Assembly (NCBI GenBank): GCA_025093985.1
Contig: JACAAK010000015.1
Span: forward strand, 310,001 to 374,000
Length of the DNA stretch: 64,000 bases
Source of the DNA: Calvatia gigantea
Taxonomy: Eukaryota > Basidiomycota > Agaricomycetes > Agaricales > Lycoperdaceae
Reading direction: 5' to 3'
Positions 11,617 to 22,901 of the stretch are shown here, in pieces. Within the stretch, counting starts at the first letter, position 1, and every line of letters begins with the position of its first letter. The position numbers and the translations under genes were made by a program. Below the pieces are notes generated by a model, which did not search any database, was not told the origin of the DNA, and worked only from the letters and a program-made list of their open reading frames with translations.

Positions 11617-12085
11617 TCACTCAATACCATGTGCTTCCTGCTCCTCCTCACCCGCTGTTGCCGTTACCTCCTTGGTGCCTTTGTCCACACCCATTGTGGC
11701 ATTCAACCGTTCCACAACCGCCATAGATTTGACTATCAGCCTCGCCCAGTCAAAACAGACCTCGCAGTCGATGGTTCCGTGCTTCTTGCATTTATACGAC
11801 CAGTCCTTTTTATTAGCCAGTCGCGCACCAAAAGCGTATGCATTGAGCGATGGTCGATCCTGTTGGAAATTCAACCCAATTAGGCGGGAACGGGGGGTAA
11901 AGGGAAGCGCTACGCACGTCAAAGTCAAGGAATATCTCCTCGAGTTTCTGAATTGTCGCCTCGTCGAGGTCGACTTGGTCGTTATTACAAGCTCTGTAAT
12001 CGCAAAAACAAGAGGGACAGAATTCTTGGCCATGGTCTGCGCAGAACATGAAATTGTTCACGATAAAGCAGTCGATCGCGTCCAT
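11617..12085 (-). CDS. Small protein with two CxxHxxxxCxxC putative zinc-binding blocks (unit 2 copy, best preserved)
   Basis: There are two exons. Exon 1 starts MDAIDCFIVNNFMFC and contains CADHGQEFCPSC, then DYRACNNDQVDLDEATIQKL. The intron has donor GTGCGT after FLDFD and acceptor CAACAG. Exon 2 reads LNAYAFGARLANKKDWSYKC with CKKHGTIDCEVC, FDWARLIVKSM and an acidic Glu-rich end. Both Cys/His blocks have identical spacing (C-x2-H-x4-C-x2-C), suggesting internal duplication and metal binding. I recall similar unnamed proteins in agaricomycete genomes but no function. Related but damaged copies lie at 4605, 8225 and 15060. Upstream exons cannot be excluded. Confidence 0.6.
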
Positions 12086-12648
12086 TGGTGGTGTTGTACA
12101 AGGGAGGTGTCTTGGCGAGGCGGTGGCTTATCAGGTTCATGGAATTAGAGGGAACAAGCGAATGGGAAACTATATTTCTTGATTTAGTGACGTCACGAAA
12201 CAAACGTTCCTTCGTTTGTGTTCGTTGTTCTATCAACCAGTATCAGAGACTCATACGAAATAGAGTCTGCATGAGCTTTGGAGAACGCGGCCGACCACGG
12301 AAGAAACGGGTGTCTGTCGGCCTTTTTCCTGGCCCCGAGGTACGCAAACAGCGACTCCAGCCTTGAGCATGGGTTTTGAAATTTGAATGCTTGAGTACCC
12401 AGCAAACTGGAAACCCCAAGCGTCTTCAGAACAATCTATGCAGTCGCAGATACGCATACAGAGGGGGAGATGACAAAGTTCGAACGAAGGGAGGATGCAG
12501 GTCACCAAGAAGTGACTAGTGACCCGTGGCTTACCACGAGTTGGGGTTAGGCTCTTCACGGCCACGACGTGGTAAGTATCCGACAACATCTTACGCCCAA
12601 AGGTGTGACACTAAGTTGAATGAATTGGACATTCCTGTATTTTGATTT

Positions 12649-12903
12649 TCATGTACAACGAGCTTCGAGGGATGACCAGGCGCGGTGACGCGTCCATGAA
12701 CAAAAGTGACAATCGGATGCTTCGTGAAACTTGAGCTTGATGCACGATGCATATGATGAGTGAGGGCTGATGAGGGCTGATCCCCTTGTTTGCCCGTTGA
12801 TTTCGTCGGTATAGCCATAGTAGGACTGGCATTGTGCCATCTGATACGGCGTGGTATCATCGTCGGGTATGATCTCCAATGACAAATTGACAGCACGGAT
12901 TGC
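12649..12903 (-). other. Conserved hypothetical coding block, unit 2
   Basis: This is the counterpart of the block at 6386-6619, beginning MAIRAVNLSLEIIPDD. The downstream part carries a local 11-base tandem repeat (TGAGGGCTGA region near 12763-12782) not found in unit 1, and the reading frame then diverges. Treat as an exon remnant. Confidence 0.35.
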
Positions 12904-13146
12904 CATTGAGACACGCACGCAATACGGCTTTCCATGATATGAAAAACTTGCGATCTCCGCAAATCGGGCTCGAAGTCACCGCTCCATCCGCGCTTTGTGA
13001 GTTAAGTGAAGCTATTTATTAAGTGATCGAACACGTGTGTTGGCCAACTCAGTAATACACCCGTTCCTACTTCACCTCTAACAACGACGATAGTCGTCAG
13101 TTCATCCACCGTATTCAGGACACTTCTCCTTTCTGCCAGCTGTAGG

Positions 13147-14769
13147 GGACGGTGCAGATCACCGTACCCTTTATGAAATAATCTGGAGTTGCCTTGTTAC
13201 GATGTTCGCTTGCGCATGGGTTGCGGTGCATTCCAATGTGCCTCAATCCGATCACCGAGGAGGCACACCAACCAGGTGGGGCAACTTAAAGAGGCGAGGC
13301 ATTTTTGACGGTTGGTGCCCAGATTGCACCTAGAGTTCATGATTCTTTGGCGCAATTGGGGAAAGACTGCTAGCAGGAAAAATCGTCCATGAGTATAATC
13401 GGTTTTGTGAAATGGGTGAATCCTAACTTGCTTTAGTTTCTGATGTGAGGGAAGCTAACCTGATGACTGGGAGAGTGTGCAAATGCTCCGTTATCTGCGC
13501 ACAGGCCAAAGTGGACTCTGACCCATGCGTTCTTCCTCTTAATGAACGGGTTCATGCTCTATGACAAATAGGGGCAACATATCGGCCCCCTCATCCCTTG
13601 CTCTCCTTTTTAGGGCTATAGAAACAAAAGAGATAGTTTACTAGGCCGCCACCCATGATATCCAAGGAAGAGATCGAGGACAAGAGCAAGGGAGACTTCC
13701 TCACGAAGTTGATTGCTGTTGTTCAAACGACCTGGCTCGTTGCACAATGCATTGGTCGGACTGGATTGGGGCTATCATTGGTGGGGACCCGAGGTCATCA
13801 CACTTGCCTTCGCGATAATAAATGTTGTGGTATACGCCATGTGGTGGTATAAGCCACAGAACGTCAATCTCCCTATTTCTGCCATATCTCTAAAATATCC
13901 CGAGGCAGCCAACTACCTAACTCCAAAGGTCACGAGTCTGGATGTTCGTGGCATGGAACAAGAAGATTGCGGGGCGGACTCGGGCGTTGAGCAATGTCTC
14001 TCACTCGAGTTACAAACTTCATACGACAAGGCAAGAAAGGAGAGATCGCCATACATCCGGCCATTCTTCAGGGTGCCTTTTACCATGGCGACTCAGGTGC
14101 ACTCAAATCTAAATTATGTGTCATATCAGGCTCCTACACTCCGCCTATCCCTTGTTAGAATAATGTAGACTTACAGTAGATAACTGATCCGTCATCACGT
14201 GACTCAACACTCATCCATCGTTTCACGCTGTCCTCACCCTCAGTCTTGCTATACGTCGACCAATATCTAATTATTCACACAACCTATGCTAATCACAACA
14301 TATAGTCTATTCCAGGTACTTACATTAATATCAGTCTTGCTACACGTTGACTGAGGTCTATTCTAACCACTGCGCGCCCCTTTCATTCCTTTATCCCTTG
14401 GATTTTTGCTTACAATATTTGGTAGCTTCCATTTCTTCTCCTGGTCAGCGATCTTTCCCTCTGTGGCAGAAGGGCGCTTGTGGCGGTTCTTTTCCATTGT
14501 CTACCTCGTTATCCCATTCACGAGTTGGTACCCCTTCACTTTCTTATATGACGCGAAGTTGAACGTGGACCTGGGATTTTGACAGGGTTCTAAGAGTGCG
14601 GTTCAGGGTCTCCGGGAAGCAGTGGTGCAATATTCACTCCTTTTATTTCCTGCATATTTTTTTCGCTCGTCTTGTGTTGTTTATCATTGCTTTGTCTTCC
14701 CTTCGTTCCCTGCCAGAAACTGCATTTGTGAATACTCAATGGAGTAGATACATACCGCACTTTCAGTAG
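13147..14769 (+). pseudogene. Multi-pass membrane protein, unit 2 copy
   Basis: This is the second copy of the family at 6862. It keeps IIWSCLVTMFACAWVAVHSN, ISKEEIEDKSKGDFLTK, EVITLAFAIINVVVYAMWWY and a C-terminus ending RYIPHFQ at 14769, which is the usual family ending. Lesions: a TAG in the FMLYDK..GQHIGPL region where unit 1 has a Gln codon (about 13577), a TGA where unit 1 has Trp (LGF, 14578-14582), a 237-base insertion at 14155, and seven instead of six T at about 14657. The damage is independent of that in unit 1. Confidence 0.6.
14155..14391. mobile_element. 237-bp insertion flanked by a 9-bp direct repeat
   Basis: Relative to unit 1 the coding sequence is interrupted between two copies of TATCCCTTG (14146-14154 and 14392-14400). 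A 9-bp target duplication is typical of Mutator-like elements. No clear terminal inverted repeats are seen; TTAGAATA at the left end recurs inverted about 25 bases inside the right end. Inside, CAGTCTTGCTA(T/C)ACGT occurs twice as a direct repeat. A small non-autonomous DNA element is the likely explanation. Confidence 0.5.
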
Positions 14770-15059
14770 TTATTTTAATCCCTGAATGAGGTGCTTCGTG
14801 TTCATGCGGTTTCATACTTGGGAGGTTCATTCGTGAACTTGTTGTAGACAGACTGTGTCGTTCTTTTGATGGTAATCCACAGGGGACCAAAGTTTTGGTC
14901 CTTGCGAATTACCCCCCAGATTCCATGATGTGTAGCTTGACTGTTATTGCCAAAGGCGTTCGAGCGATGTCTCACAAGTAGTTTTCTGTGGGAATGGGAG
15001 CAATAAAGTGAATCACATGTATCCGCGGACACCGGTGACTTTATTTAGCTAACCTTGCC

Positions 15060-15245
15060 TCACATAAGTGACAATTTCATTCCCTGGATCACCTCATATA
15101 GATTGGTACGTGAGGAGGTCCTACAACCCCCACTTGGCCTGTAACCGGTATGCTTGTCCGTGCCCTCTTGTCTGGCCACTGCTACAAAATCATCAACGTC
15201 GGGAACACCCACCACGTTGTCGACATCTCTGGTGCCGCTAACCAT
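15060..15245 (-). pseudogene. Last-exon fragment of the zinc-binding family, unit 2 end
   Basis: The minus strand reads VPDVDDFVAVARQEGTDKH, matching NVDELTAAARQDITNKH of the copy at 8225. No preceding metal-binding block is present. A remnant that marks the right boundary of the duplication. Confidence 0.5.
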
Positions 15246-15287
15246 CCAAGTCTGTTATTTTTCTTGTATTTCCTTAGCGGGGCTGAA

Positions 15288-15806
15288 ATGGTGTGGGATG
15301 TCAATTTTTATAGTCCTCGGCCGTGAATATCACGGGGGTGATAACCAAAAGGCAGGCACGGCCCCCTATTCCCCGCACCTATTGCGATGACAACTCAAGA
15401 ACCATTAGTGGGAGCTCCGGCAACATAACGAAGGGTGGACCTTGAAAAGTTTATCCATTCAAGGTCTTTATGTTGGTTTGGAGGATCAAAAGGGCAGGGA
15501 CAAGTACCCAAATAGCACGAGGGCCATCGGCAGCCCACAGCCATACAAATGGCGCATCGAGAAAGAGAACGAGCCTGAGTTGAATAATAACTTCAGTGTA
15601 CCAGCCAAATTCAGGTGTGGTGGTGGTCCTCTCCCGTCGCTTATTTTTGAATTCTGATGGCCAATACATGAGCGGTTAGATTGTCGATATCGAGCTCTAA
15701 GATGAGCCTTGATCTCATTGCTGCGGGTAAGGGCCCCGATGTAGGGATTTGGGAGAGAGCGCAGTGGAATGAGAATCAAATTTGGTATTTCGAGGAAGGT
15801 GAGTAA
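15288..15806 (+). pseudogene. Ricin-B-type (beta-trefoil) lectin-like gene, probably decayed
   Basis: Three blocks in order fit a fungal single-domain ricin-B lectin. These are GREYHGGDNQK (about 15320), SIQGLYVGLEDQKG with PQPYKWRIEKENEPEL (about 15445-15585), and SLDLIAAGKGPDVGIWERAQ followed by WNENQIWYFEEGE to the TAA at 15806. The spacing and the QxW-like ends (NQK, PYKWRI, NQIW) are characteristic. Frames between blocks do not join with clean introns and the first block is weak, so I call it a remnant, though a three-exon functional gene with unusual splice sites is possible. No toxin A-chain-like partner is present. Confidence 0.5.
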
Positions 15807-16668
15807 TTGCGTTTTGAAGTGCGACCAGCTATGAATGAATTCCTGACGCCCTTACTGTGACTGGAAGTTCCAAGGGTAGACCGCGGTCACTCGGGGAACC
15901 GAATGGCTATATCAATTGAAATACGTTTGAAGTTAGAAGATGGGGGACAAGCGCGTGAAGATGGGCAGGATGGGACCTTGATGGTTAAGGTCGAAAGATG
16001 TACGTATCTTTGTTGGGACTTGGTGAGGAATTTTGATCGAATTTAGTGTAAATCCGGAGAAAGGATGGCGAAGGAGATTGTTGTCTAAGGCTAGACGTTC
16101 TGCTCGATGAATAAAAGTCTCAGAGTTCAAGGGGTTGTCTGGCTTAGGTACTTACCTGTATACGAAGGCGATTCTCATCAAACTCTTAATATTCAATATT
16201 CAATCATGAGCTAATTCTTCGGAAGCGACCGAATTCATGAACGCAGTGAAACTGTGAAAGTGACGAATTGGTGAGAAGGTCACGGCAACGGTTCCGTGCA
16301 ACCTGTCGCGCCCATTGTTCACAATAACCCCATTTAGAACCCTAACCCGGTATGACAACCAGGGGTTATGAGCGTCAAGGGACAGCCTCTGGCTCAGTGC
16401 TATGCTCCTCTTTTACCAACAATCTCATCAACAACCAGCACATTCCATCCTTTTATCGTGACAAATCACTGTAAGGTGTGTTGTGGAATGCCCTATGCTA
16501 TCGAGAGACGCTCATAGCTGTTAAATAGCATCGAAGGTTTCCATCAGAACCACGAGCTAGAAGCAGAATAATATAAGCTGTAAGCGTCTTTGACTACGAC
16601 GGCATCTCCCTTGCTCATACGCGCGTACTTTCCAGATTAGTAGTCCCCACCCAACTCTTGCGGGCAGG
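15807..16668. other. Intergenic, upstream of the coiled-coil gene
   Basis: No gene recognised. Presumed promoter and 5' UTR of the gene at 16669. Confidence 0.4.
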
Positions 16669-19600
16669 ATGTCTGCACAGGAGTACTACCAGTCCACTCC
16701 AGGCCAGGAGTACGTTTCAACAGCATCTCCATTAACAAAAAAAAGCCCATATCTTACCTCCATACAACATTATTCATTTTAGGTTATCATCCCAGGATTC
16801 TTTCTGGAAAGGTGGCAATCCTGCACCTGCATTTTCAAAAGATGACGATACCCAATCGCCACCATTACTCGTTTTACCGCCAAAGCTTGGCGGCATCCCA
16901 GAAGATTTCTTCTCACCACAGCCGCCCGGGTTCTCTTTGACCGACCCCCCGCTGAACTTTGACCCTGTTACCTCTCCGACAAAGCCTATACCTATACCCC
17001 CTCCACAGGCTTCGGGGAATAATGACGGCCAGTCACCGCCCGTTGGGAGTCTTGATAGTGGGCTCACGGACGATAGTGACAGTAGTCTCGTTCACGTCCA
17101 TCACCCGTCGCACAATAACCACAACACATCCCCGCCGCCCAATCGCCACCACCATAACAATCGCCATCATCGTTCCCGCTCAGGATAGTCTTAGTCTTAC
17201 ACATAGTAACCTCCAACAACATAATAATGGAATCAGCAACGGCTCCAGTGTGGTTGTCTCCCCTCCGCGTGATTATGGCGGGTTGAGTTCAACCAGGAAA
17301 CGTCTCCGCGCAAAGGAACTCGCTACACATGGCAAAGATACGCTTATACAAATGCTTATACGACAAGAAAATCAGTTTGATGAGAGTCGAAAGTTGTTAG
17401 CGGGGCGCGATGGATAAGTTGGAGCAGTATAAGTTGGATTTGGTGGAAGCGAATAATCATTGTAGGAGGTTGGAGAGGGCGTGTCAGAAGTTGACGGATG
17501 AGAGGATGATGATGCATACACAGGTTACTGAGGGTGTTGCGAAAGCGCGTTTGGAGACGGATGCTGCGAGGCAGGAGTTGTCGGTTTGTAAATTGAGGTT
17601 GGAACATACTGAATTAGCATTGTACGTTTCTTTCTTTCTTTCTCTTATTCCGTATTCTTTTCCATGTTGGCTATGGTTACTAATTCTTGGTGTAACAGAG
17701 TAAATGCGAATACGGAGTTACGCGAAATGAAATCTCAGCGTGATACCGCCCGGGTTGAAGCCTGAAGCCGCGCGGAGGGAAGCTCACCGACTCCGAGAAG
17801 ACCATAACGTCCGTCTCGCACGTGAATTAGGTCGACAAGAAGGTTACAAAGAAGGCGTTGTAACAGGACGTATCCAGGGCGTATCTCAGAATAGTGGAGG
17901 TGCCACCCCTCGACCAACCGCCGCCCCGGGTGGCGATCCTCTTGACGCTAGCACATCCAATCATATAACCACCAACACCTACGACTAATGCCAATGCCAG
18001 TGCCAAGTGCCAGTGCGGGTGCTAATGAAACCACGGTTGAGAACCCGAACACTTCCTTATCATCATCAACAACATCCCATCGCCGTTCTTCTGGCTCTTC
18101 ACACCGATCTCGGGTCTCTCAAGCAGAATTTGCAGAGGCTGTTGAAAGAGCTCGAAGAGAGACAGAGGCGCGTTTGCAGCATGAATTAGAGCTGAGATTG
18201 GCACAAGAACGCGAACGGTTGAAAGTTCGGAATCTTGAACTGGAGCAGCAGCGACAGAAAGAGATCCAGGAAGGTGACGGACCGGATGCGGTCGGAGGTC
18301 GAACAGCTGAGAAGGCATGAAGCAATAGAGGTAGCGAGGTTGAGAGAGCGCGAGAACCAGAGAGAGGAAGAAGTGAGGGCAGAGAGGGACAGGATAAGGG
18401 AGTTGGAGTTGGAGAAGGAGAAAGAAAGGGAGTTGAGGGAGAGAGAGCAGCAGGAAAGATTGAGAGAGCGTGCAGAGAGGGAGAGAGAACGCACAGCGGC
18501 CGAGCGTGATCGACAGAGATTAGAGGAAGCGAGGGAGAGAGAAAGGCGAGCTGCCTTGGAGAGGGAGAGGGAACGAGATCGTGCAGTCGCGGAAGCTACT
18601 GGCCAAGCTGCACTTGCCACTGTTAATGCTAATGCAGTGGCGACTGCCAATGCGGCACGTTCAACATCGGAGACTTCGGATTCAGGTTCGGATGCCAGAT
18701 CTTCGAGTCTCCGGTCGTACCTCCGAGACTCTGATAGTCCAATTCCACCACAACCGTATATCCCTATGCCTCGCCCGCCATTCAATATGTCAATACCAAC
18801 ACCCGCTCCGGCCTCATCCGATCATTGCTCCGGACTATGTCCTATGCCGGAACCTACCATAAATTCGTCCATGGTTAACACACGACCATCTTCCCGCGCA
18901 ACATCCCAACCAAGTCTCCCAACGACTATTCCAGCTCGCCGGAACCGTCGTGCGTCTATGGATTCGCAATCCTCCATCTCGACTGTAACAGCAGTCGACT
19001 CGTTGTTATCCTTCCCGCATGCCGTGCCTGGGCGAACGCCCTCTTCGGGATCGGTCCCGCGCACGGTCCCCGGTATTGCGGGAAGTAATGGATCAAATGG
19101 TCATGGACATCGTCCGTCGTCCACTTCTACGTCGCGAAACGGCGTGTATACTCGCCCGGGTGGTACGGGTATCGGTGGGGGTCCGTATGGCGGCCTAGGG
19201 GTGAGTGGGCGGGAAGCGTTACGTGATATACCGGAGGATGCGAGCCTGAGGATATCTTCGCCTGAGGTTTCTACGAATCGTTCGTCGGGAGGCCGCGGTG
19301 GTGGTGGTGGTGGTGGTGGACATATGTCTGGCCAAGTTATCCCACCATTCCCTGTTGTGTATGGCACGACGCCTTCAACAGGGAGTTCGTCGCAGCGCAG
19401 AAGGAAGGAACAACAAGCTCCTAGTTGGGTGCTGGATGGGACGAGGGGGGAGGGTTCGTCTCAGCAGTATCCGGTTGTGCCCAATATTCGTGTTGAGCCT
19501 GATGCTTGGGGTAGTGAGAGTAGTGGGGTATGTTCCTTTTCAACGTTTTTTTTTCCAGAGAGGCGCTTATAATTATATGTGTAGGACGGACGATATATGC

Positions 19601-20803
19601 CCACTGCGGCTCAGCCGCTCAACTCGAGCTACCTCAACCCCAACCAGGGGTACCAGAGCAATCCCAACTTGCGTCGCTCGGATAGTACGAACAGTGCACG
19701 CCCTTCTATAACCAGTATATCATCGTATGAGATCAACGTCGAGCCACCCGTAAGTCACTCTTTTAACCTTCTTCAATCATGTTCTCACTGGATTGTAGTC
19801 TCCGACATCTCTCAGTTCGGGTAGACATGGCACATCGCACTGAACAGCCACCACCATCAAACCAGTTCCTCAGTCCAAACCAACAACCAATACCCATACC
19901 CCAAGTACAAACCCAACCTGTCCTCCCACGACGCGCAGACTCACCTCCACTCCCCGTCCGCATCACGAGCAACAACTCCGCTTCAGGTCCCTCACGGGGA
20001 CGGAAGATCAGGAACAACATCCTCAGGACGAGGGAACCCCCCAACAGAACCCAATTCCCCCGTTATTCCCCCTGTAGACCCTCAATCTCTTCCGCCAGGT
20101 TTTGTTCCACATGTATTCACCCCTCACTCTGCGACCCCAGCTGCACTCCCTGCAGAATTACCACCCGGGTTCGTACCACAGGCAATTACGGATTCGATTA
20201 CGGGTATGACGACGCCTCTGGCTGGTCTAACTAATCTACCTGCTGTTGGCGCTGGTGCTTCTGGAACAGCAGGTGGAGGGGAGTCGAACTCGAGGAGGCA
20301 ATCTGTATATGGGAACCCGAATGCGGAGGCTCGGGATGATGGTGGGGCTGTTGATTGGGGAGGTGGAGGATGGGACGTAGCAGGTGGGGGTGGAGGTGGA
20401 GGATGGGACGTTGCAGGTGGAGGTGGAGGAAAGTTTTCCCCATATACCTCGTCTTCCCCCTTACCCAGCGGTCCTCCCGTAATCCCTAAAGGCGTATTTG
20501 ACGACGCAGACGGAAGTGGAGGTGCAGGACCTAGTGGTAGCAGGGCAACGCCAAATCAACGCCCGAGGTAGTATTTATGGGTCAGGGACTCCGGGTGCTT
20601 CGACTAGAAATTTACCTGGAGGTGGTACGCCGGCCGGTGGTGGAGTGTATCAGAACCCGTTGAGGCAGGAGGAAGGTGAGGATGGGGAGGGCTTGGCGGA
20701 TGATCTGGTTGCTAGGAATACGAGGATCAACGCGACAGCGCCCGCCCCAGTTCTGGCTGGTAAGGCTGGGAAGAAGAAGAAGGGCGGTAAAAGGAATTTA
20801 TGA
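16669..20803 (+). CDS. Large low-complexity, coiled-coil protein (frame broken by single-base insertions)
   Basis: Coding signal runs along one strand from MSAQEYYQSTPGQ at 16669 to a basic end KAGKKKKGGKRNL at 20803. In order it has an acidic/Pro-rich N-terminus, a His/Asn-rich stretch (near 17110-17170), a first coiled coil (DKLEQYKLDLVEANNHCRR onward), a second long Glu/Arg-rich coiled coil (18130-18600), a Ser/Pro-rich region with a poly-Gly run, and Gly/Trp-rich repeats near 20359. Clear introns include 16684-16782 and those starting near 17623, 19529 and 19750. At least nine single extra bases (near 17180, 17411, 17763, 17986, 18005, 18273, 19840, 20001 and 20563) break the frame, and skipping each restores it. 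No family recognised; a cytoskeletal or scaffold role would be a guess. Confidence 0.6.
20359..20430 (+). repeat. Two-copy in-frame minisatellite encoding GGGWDVAGG
   Basis: An approximately 36-base unit containing GGATGGGACGT(A/T)GCAGGTGG is repeated twice within the coding region, giving a Gly-rich segment with two WDVAG blocks. Confidence 0.7.
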
Positions 20804-21199
20804 TACCATTTCATCTTGGGTGAACTTTTAGTAGTAAACTTATGCATATTTTTGATTCTTTTTCTTTTGTGATTCCCTTTTTTTTGCGGTCTGTTACCTT
20901 TCAAGCAGTTTTTTCCTCACCGGGCGGACTCTGTTCTTCCAGCATTACTGTCGACTCGATTTCTATATACCACATTACACTTTGTTCTTACATAATCCTC
21001 TTACCCTCGCAGGGAATAACCGAACTGTTCTACGCTGTAATTCACGAAGATATATCCTGTATTTCTTCTCGGCAAATTCTTCTCGCTGCTAGAACGCGCT
21101 CGCTCTGTGTTACATACTTGCTCCCCTTCCCCGACTTTCGCGGCATTCCCTTTCCTATCTAGTGGCTTTCAAATCTCGTTGACGTGTTCTGCCCAGCGT

Positions 21200-21745
21200 C
21201 GGCGGTCTCTCGAAGAACACCAAGGATTTTACGTCAAGATGGTGTTCGTTCACAAAAGCCCGAACGCCACTGACGACACGTACGATAAGAGAAGATTTGC
21301 AAATCGGAGAACCGGAGAGGTGGAATCGAACAGGCAGCCAACAGGCCAAGTCCAGGAGAGGGTAGGGAGGATTCTTTTTCGCACCATACCCCACAAGTTT
21401 CAACGACCCTTCCTTCGGGCTTCTCCAGTGAATAGTACACGTGTACTTAGGAGGTGTAGAAGGTAGAAAGGAATGGGTGTCGGATTAGGGAACAAGCAGG
21501 CTGGCGCTGAGGCAAGGTTTGAGGAGTCGTTATGTGTGGAGATTCCGGGTACTTCGGCCAGAAACCCATCTGGAAGAGGTAAACCTAACAGCAATGGAGT
21601 ATGCTAGAACTCATCGAGAACGACGAGAAAGGTGAAACAGACGATCTGGTTAGGAGGGTGAACACCGTATTACGTTCAACATCGTTGCAATCCTTGAGGG
21701 TAGTAGGGAGAAGAGCAAACGCGAACTTGACAACTTTCGGGACGC
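21200..21745 (+). pseudogene. Decayed copy of the 3' end of the coiled-coil gene
   Basis: The stretch around 21530-21690 reads PGTSARNPSGRGKPN and, in another frame, ENDEKGETDDLVRRVNTVLR. This parallels PGASTRNLPGGGTP and EGEDGEGLADDLVARNTRIN from the intact gene 900 bases upstream. A weaker match (GEVESNRQ) lies near 21320. Frames are shifted and there is no start. A tandem duplicate in decay. Confidence 0.45.
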
Positions 21746-22111
21746 TTCAATGCCAGATGAATCTCCGTTGGATATTTACAGAGACATCCCTCTCGTGACC
21801 GTTGCTCTCGTTCATTCCTTTGATTAACCCTTATCGCTTGCCTTCAATGTCCTTGGCGGTTAGTGTCTAGGTTCTTATGATCACTGAACATACGAAACTT
21901 TGTCACCATAATCAAGTTATTCTGGGTTCTACCAATGACTACGTGACTCTCATTCTCCGTATTGGTACAGTTACATCTTCGTTCGGTCTCGTCAGGACTA
22001 GTATATAGTTTACGCCCGTCATATTACATTCTTACAGCTGTCTCTAATTAGGATATTACAAATAAGCGTCTATGGATTGGACGATTTATCTGTATGTTGG
22101 GAGGAATGAGG

Positions 22112-22901
22112 TCACCAATGAAGCCTATGTGTGGGACACTGATATCCACTTGGATTCTTAAACAGATACAACTGGTGATAGTCTTCAGCGTCCCACCATT
22201 GGGAAGCGGGCATGATCTCTGTAGCAATCTTCTTGCCTTTGGGAGTGAAATGTTTGGCCTGAACTTCCTGTGTCACCCGCCTGGCGATGACTTCCTGCTC
22301 CTGGGAGTGATAGAAAATCGCCGAGCGATACTCTGACAAATACGACCGCGGTGAGCGGTGCAAGAACACAGAAAGACCTGGGACAATACATACGGGTGCC
22401 CGTATCAGCGCCTTGCTGATTCAACGTGGTGGGATCATGAGTGCGATAGAAGAATTCTAGTGGCAGGTAATACCACATTGGTTATCAATTGAATTGCGAG
22501 ATCCGTCTGAGGCTCACCAACAAGCTCAGCATAACCAACTACTCCAGGATCAAACTCAATCCTTAAAGCTTCCGCATGATCTGTCGCTCCAGTGCACACG
22601 CTCTTGTATGTGGGGTGGGTCACAAGAGGATTTCCACCGGTGTACCCAACAGAAGTCTTGAGGATTCCTTTGTTTTGAGAAGGGGGGAAATGCTTGAGAA
22701 AGATGTGTTCGACACCCCAAAAGCAGCCAGCCGCGAACGTCGCAATCTCTGGTTTATGAGCCGCTGAAAATTTGGATGTGGATGGGTGACTTCTCTCAGG
22801 ACGGAGATGAAAGGTGGCACACCTGACGACATTGCAGTGCGATATTTCGCAGGGTCGACGATGGGAGAGGCACTAAGAAGGGTTTTTATACGGCCTAGCA
22901 T
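22112..22901 (-). CDS. msrA: Peptide methionine sulfoxide reductase MsrA
   Basis: The enzyme reduces methionine-S-sulfoxide in free or protein form, using a cysteine in the GCFWG motif. Reading the minus strand I find ATFAAGCFWGVEH, GYTGGNPLVTHPTYKSVCTG, HAEALRIEFDP, then after an intron FFYRTHDPTTLNQQGADTGT, and after a second intron YRSAIFYHSQEQEV and a C-terminus ending THRLHW at 22112. All are hallmark MsrA blocks in the right order. Joining the second intron gives the canonical GTQYRS. An intron near the 5' end joins MSS to AAHKPEIATF. Translation may start at 22901 (MLGRIKTLLSASP, possibly a mitochondrial presequence) or at 22832. No frame breaks were found. It is the last gene of a minus-strand run that includes the UstYa genes, but it is likely housekeeping. 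Confidence 0.9.

Larger units (their letters stand above)
8775..15210. repeat. Unit 2 of the approximately 7-kb tandem segmental duplication
   Basis: This is collinear with 1745-8300. It differs by lacking the 793-base insertion of unit 1, by a 237-base insertion of its own (14155-14391) and by scattered substitutions and small indels. The right end shows a match to the last exon of the zinc-binding family (15145-15210). Confidence 0.85.

Noticed and set aside
16330..16350. CCCTAACCC, resembling a telomeric repeat
   Set aside because: Only one unit and no array, so it is a chance match rather than an interstitial telomere.
18186..18785. 199-codon Ser/Leu-rich minus-strand ORF
   Set aside because: This is the shadow of the Glu/Arg-rich coiled coil on the plus strand.
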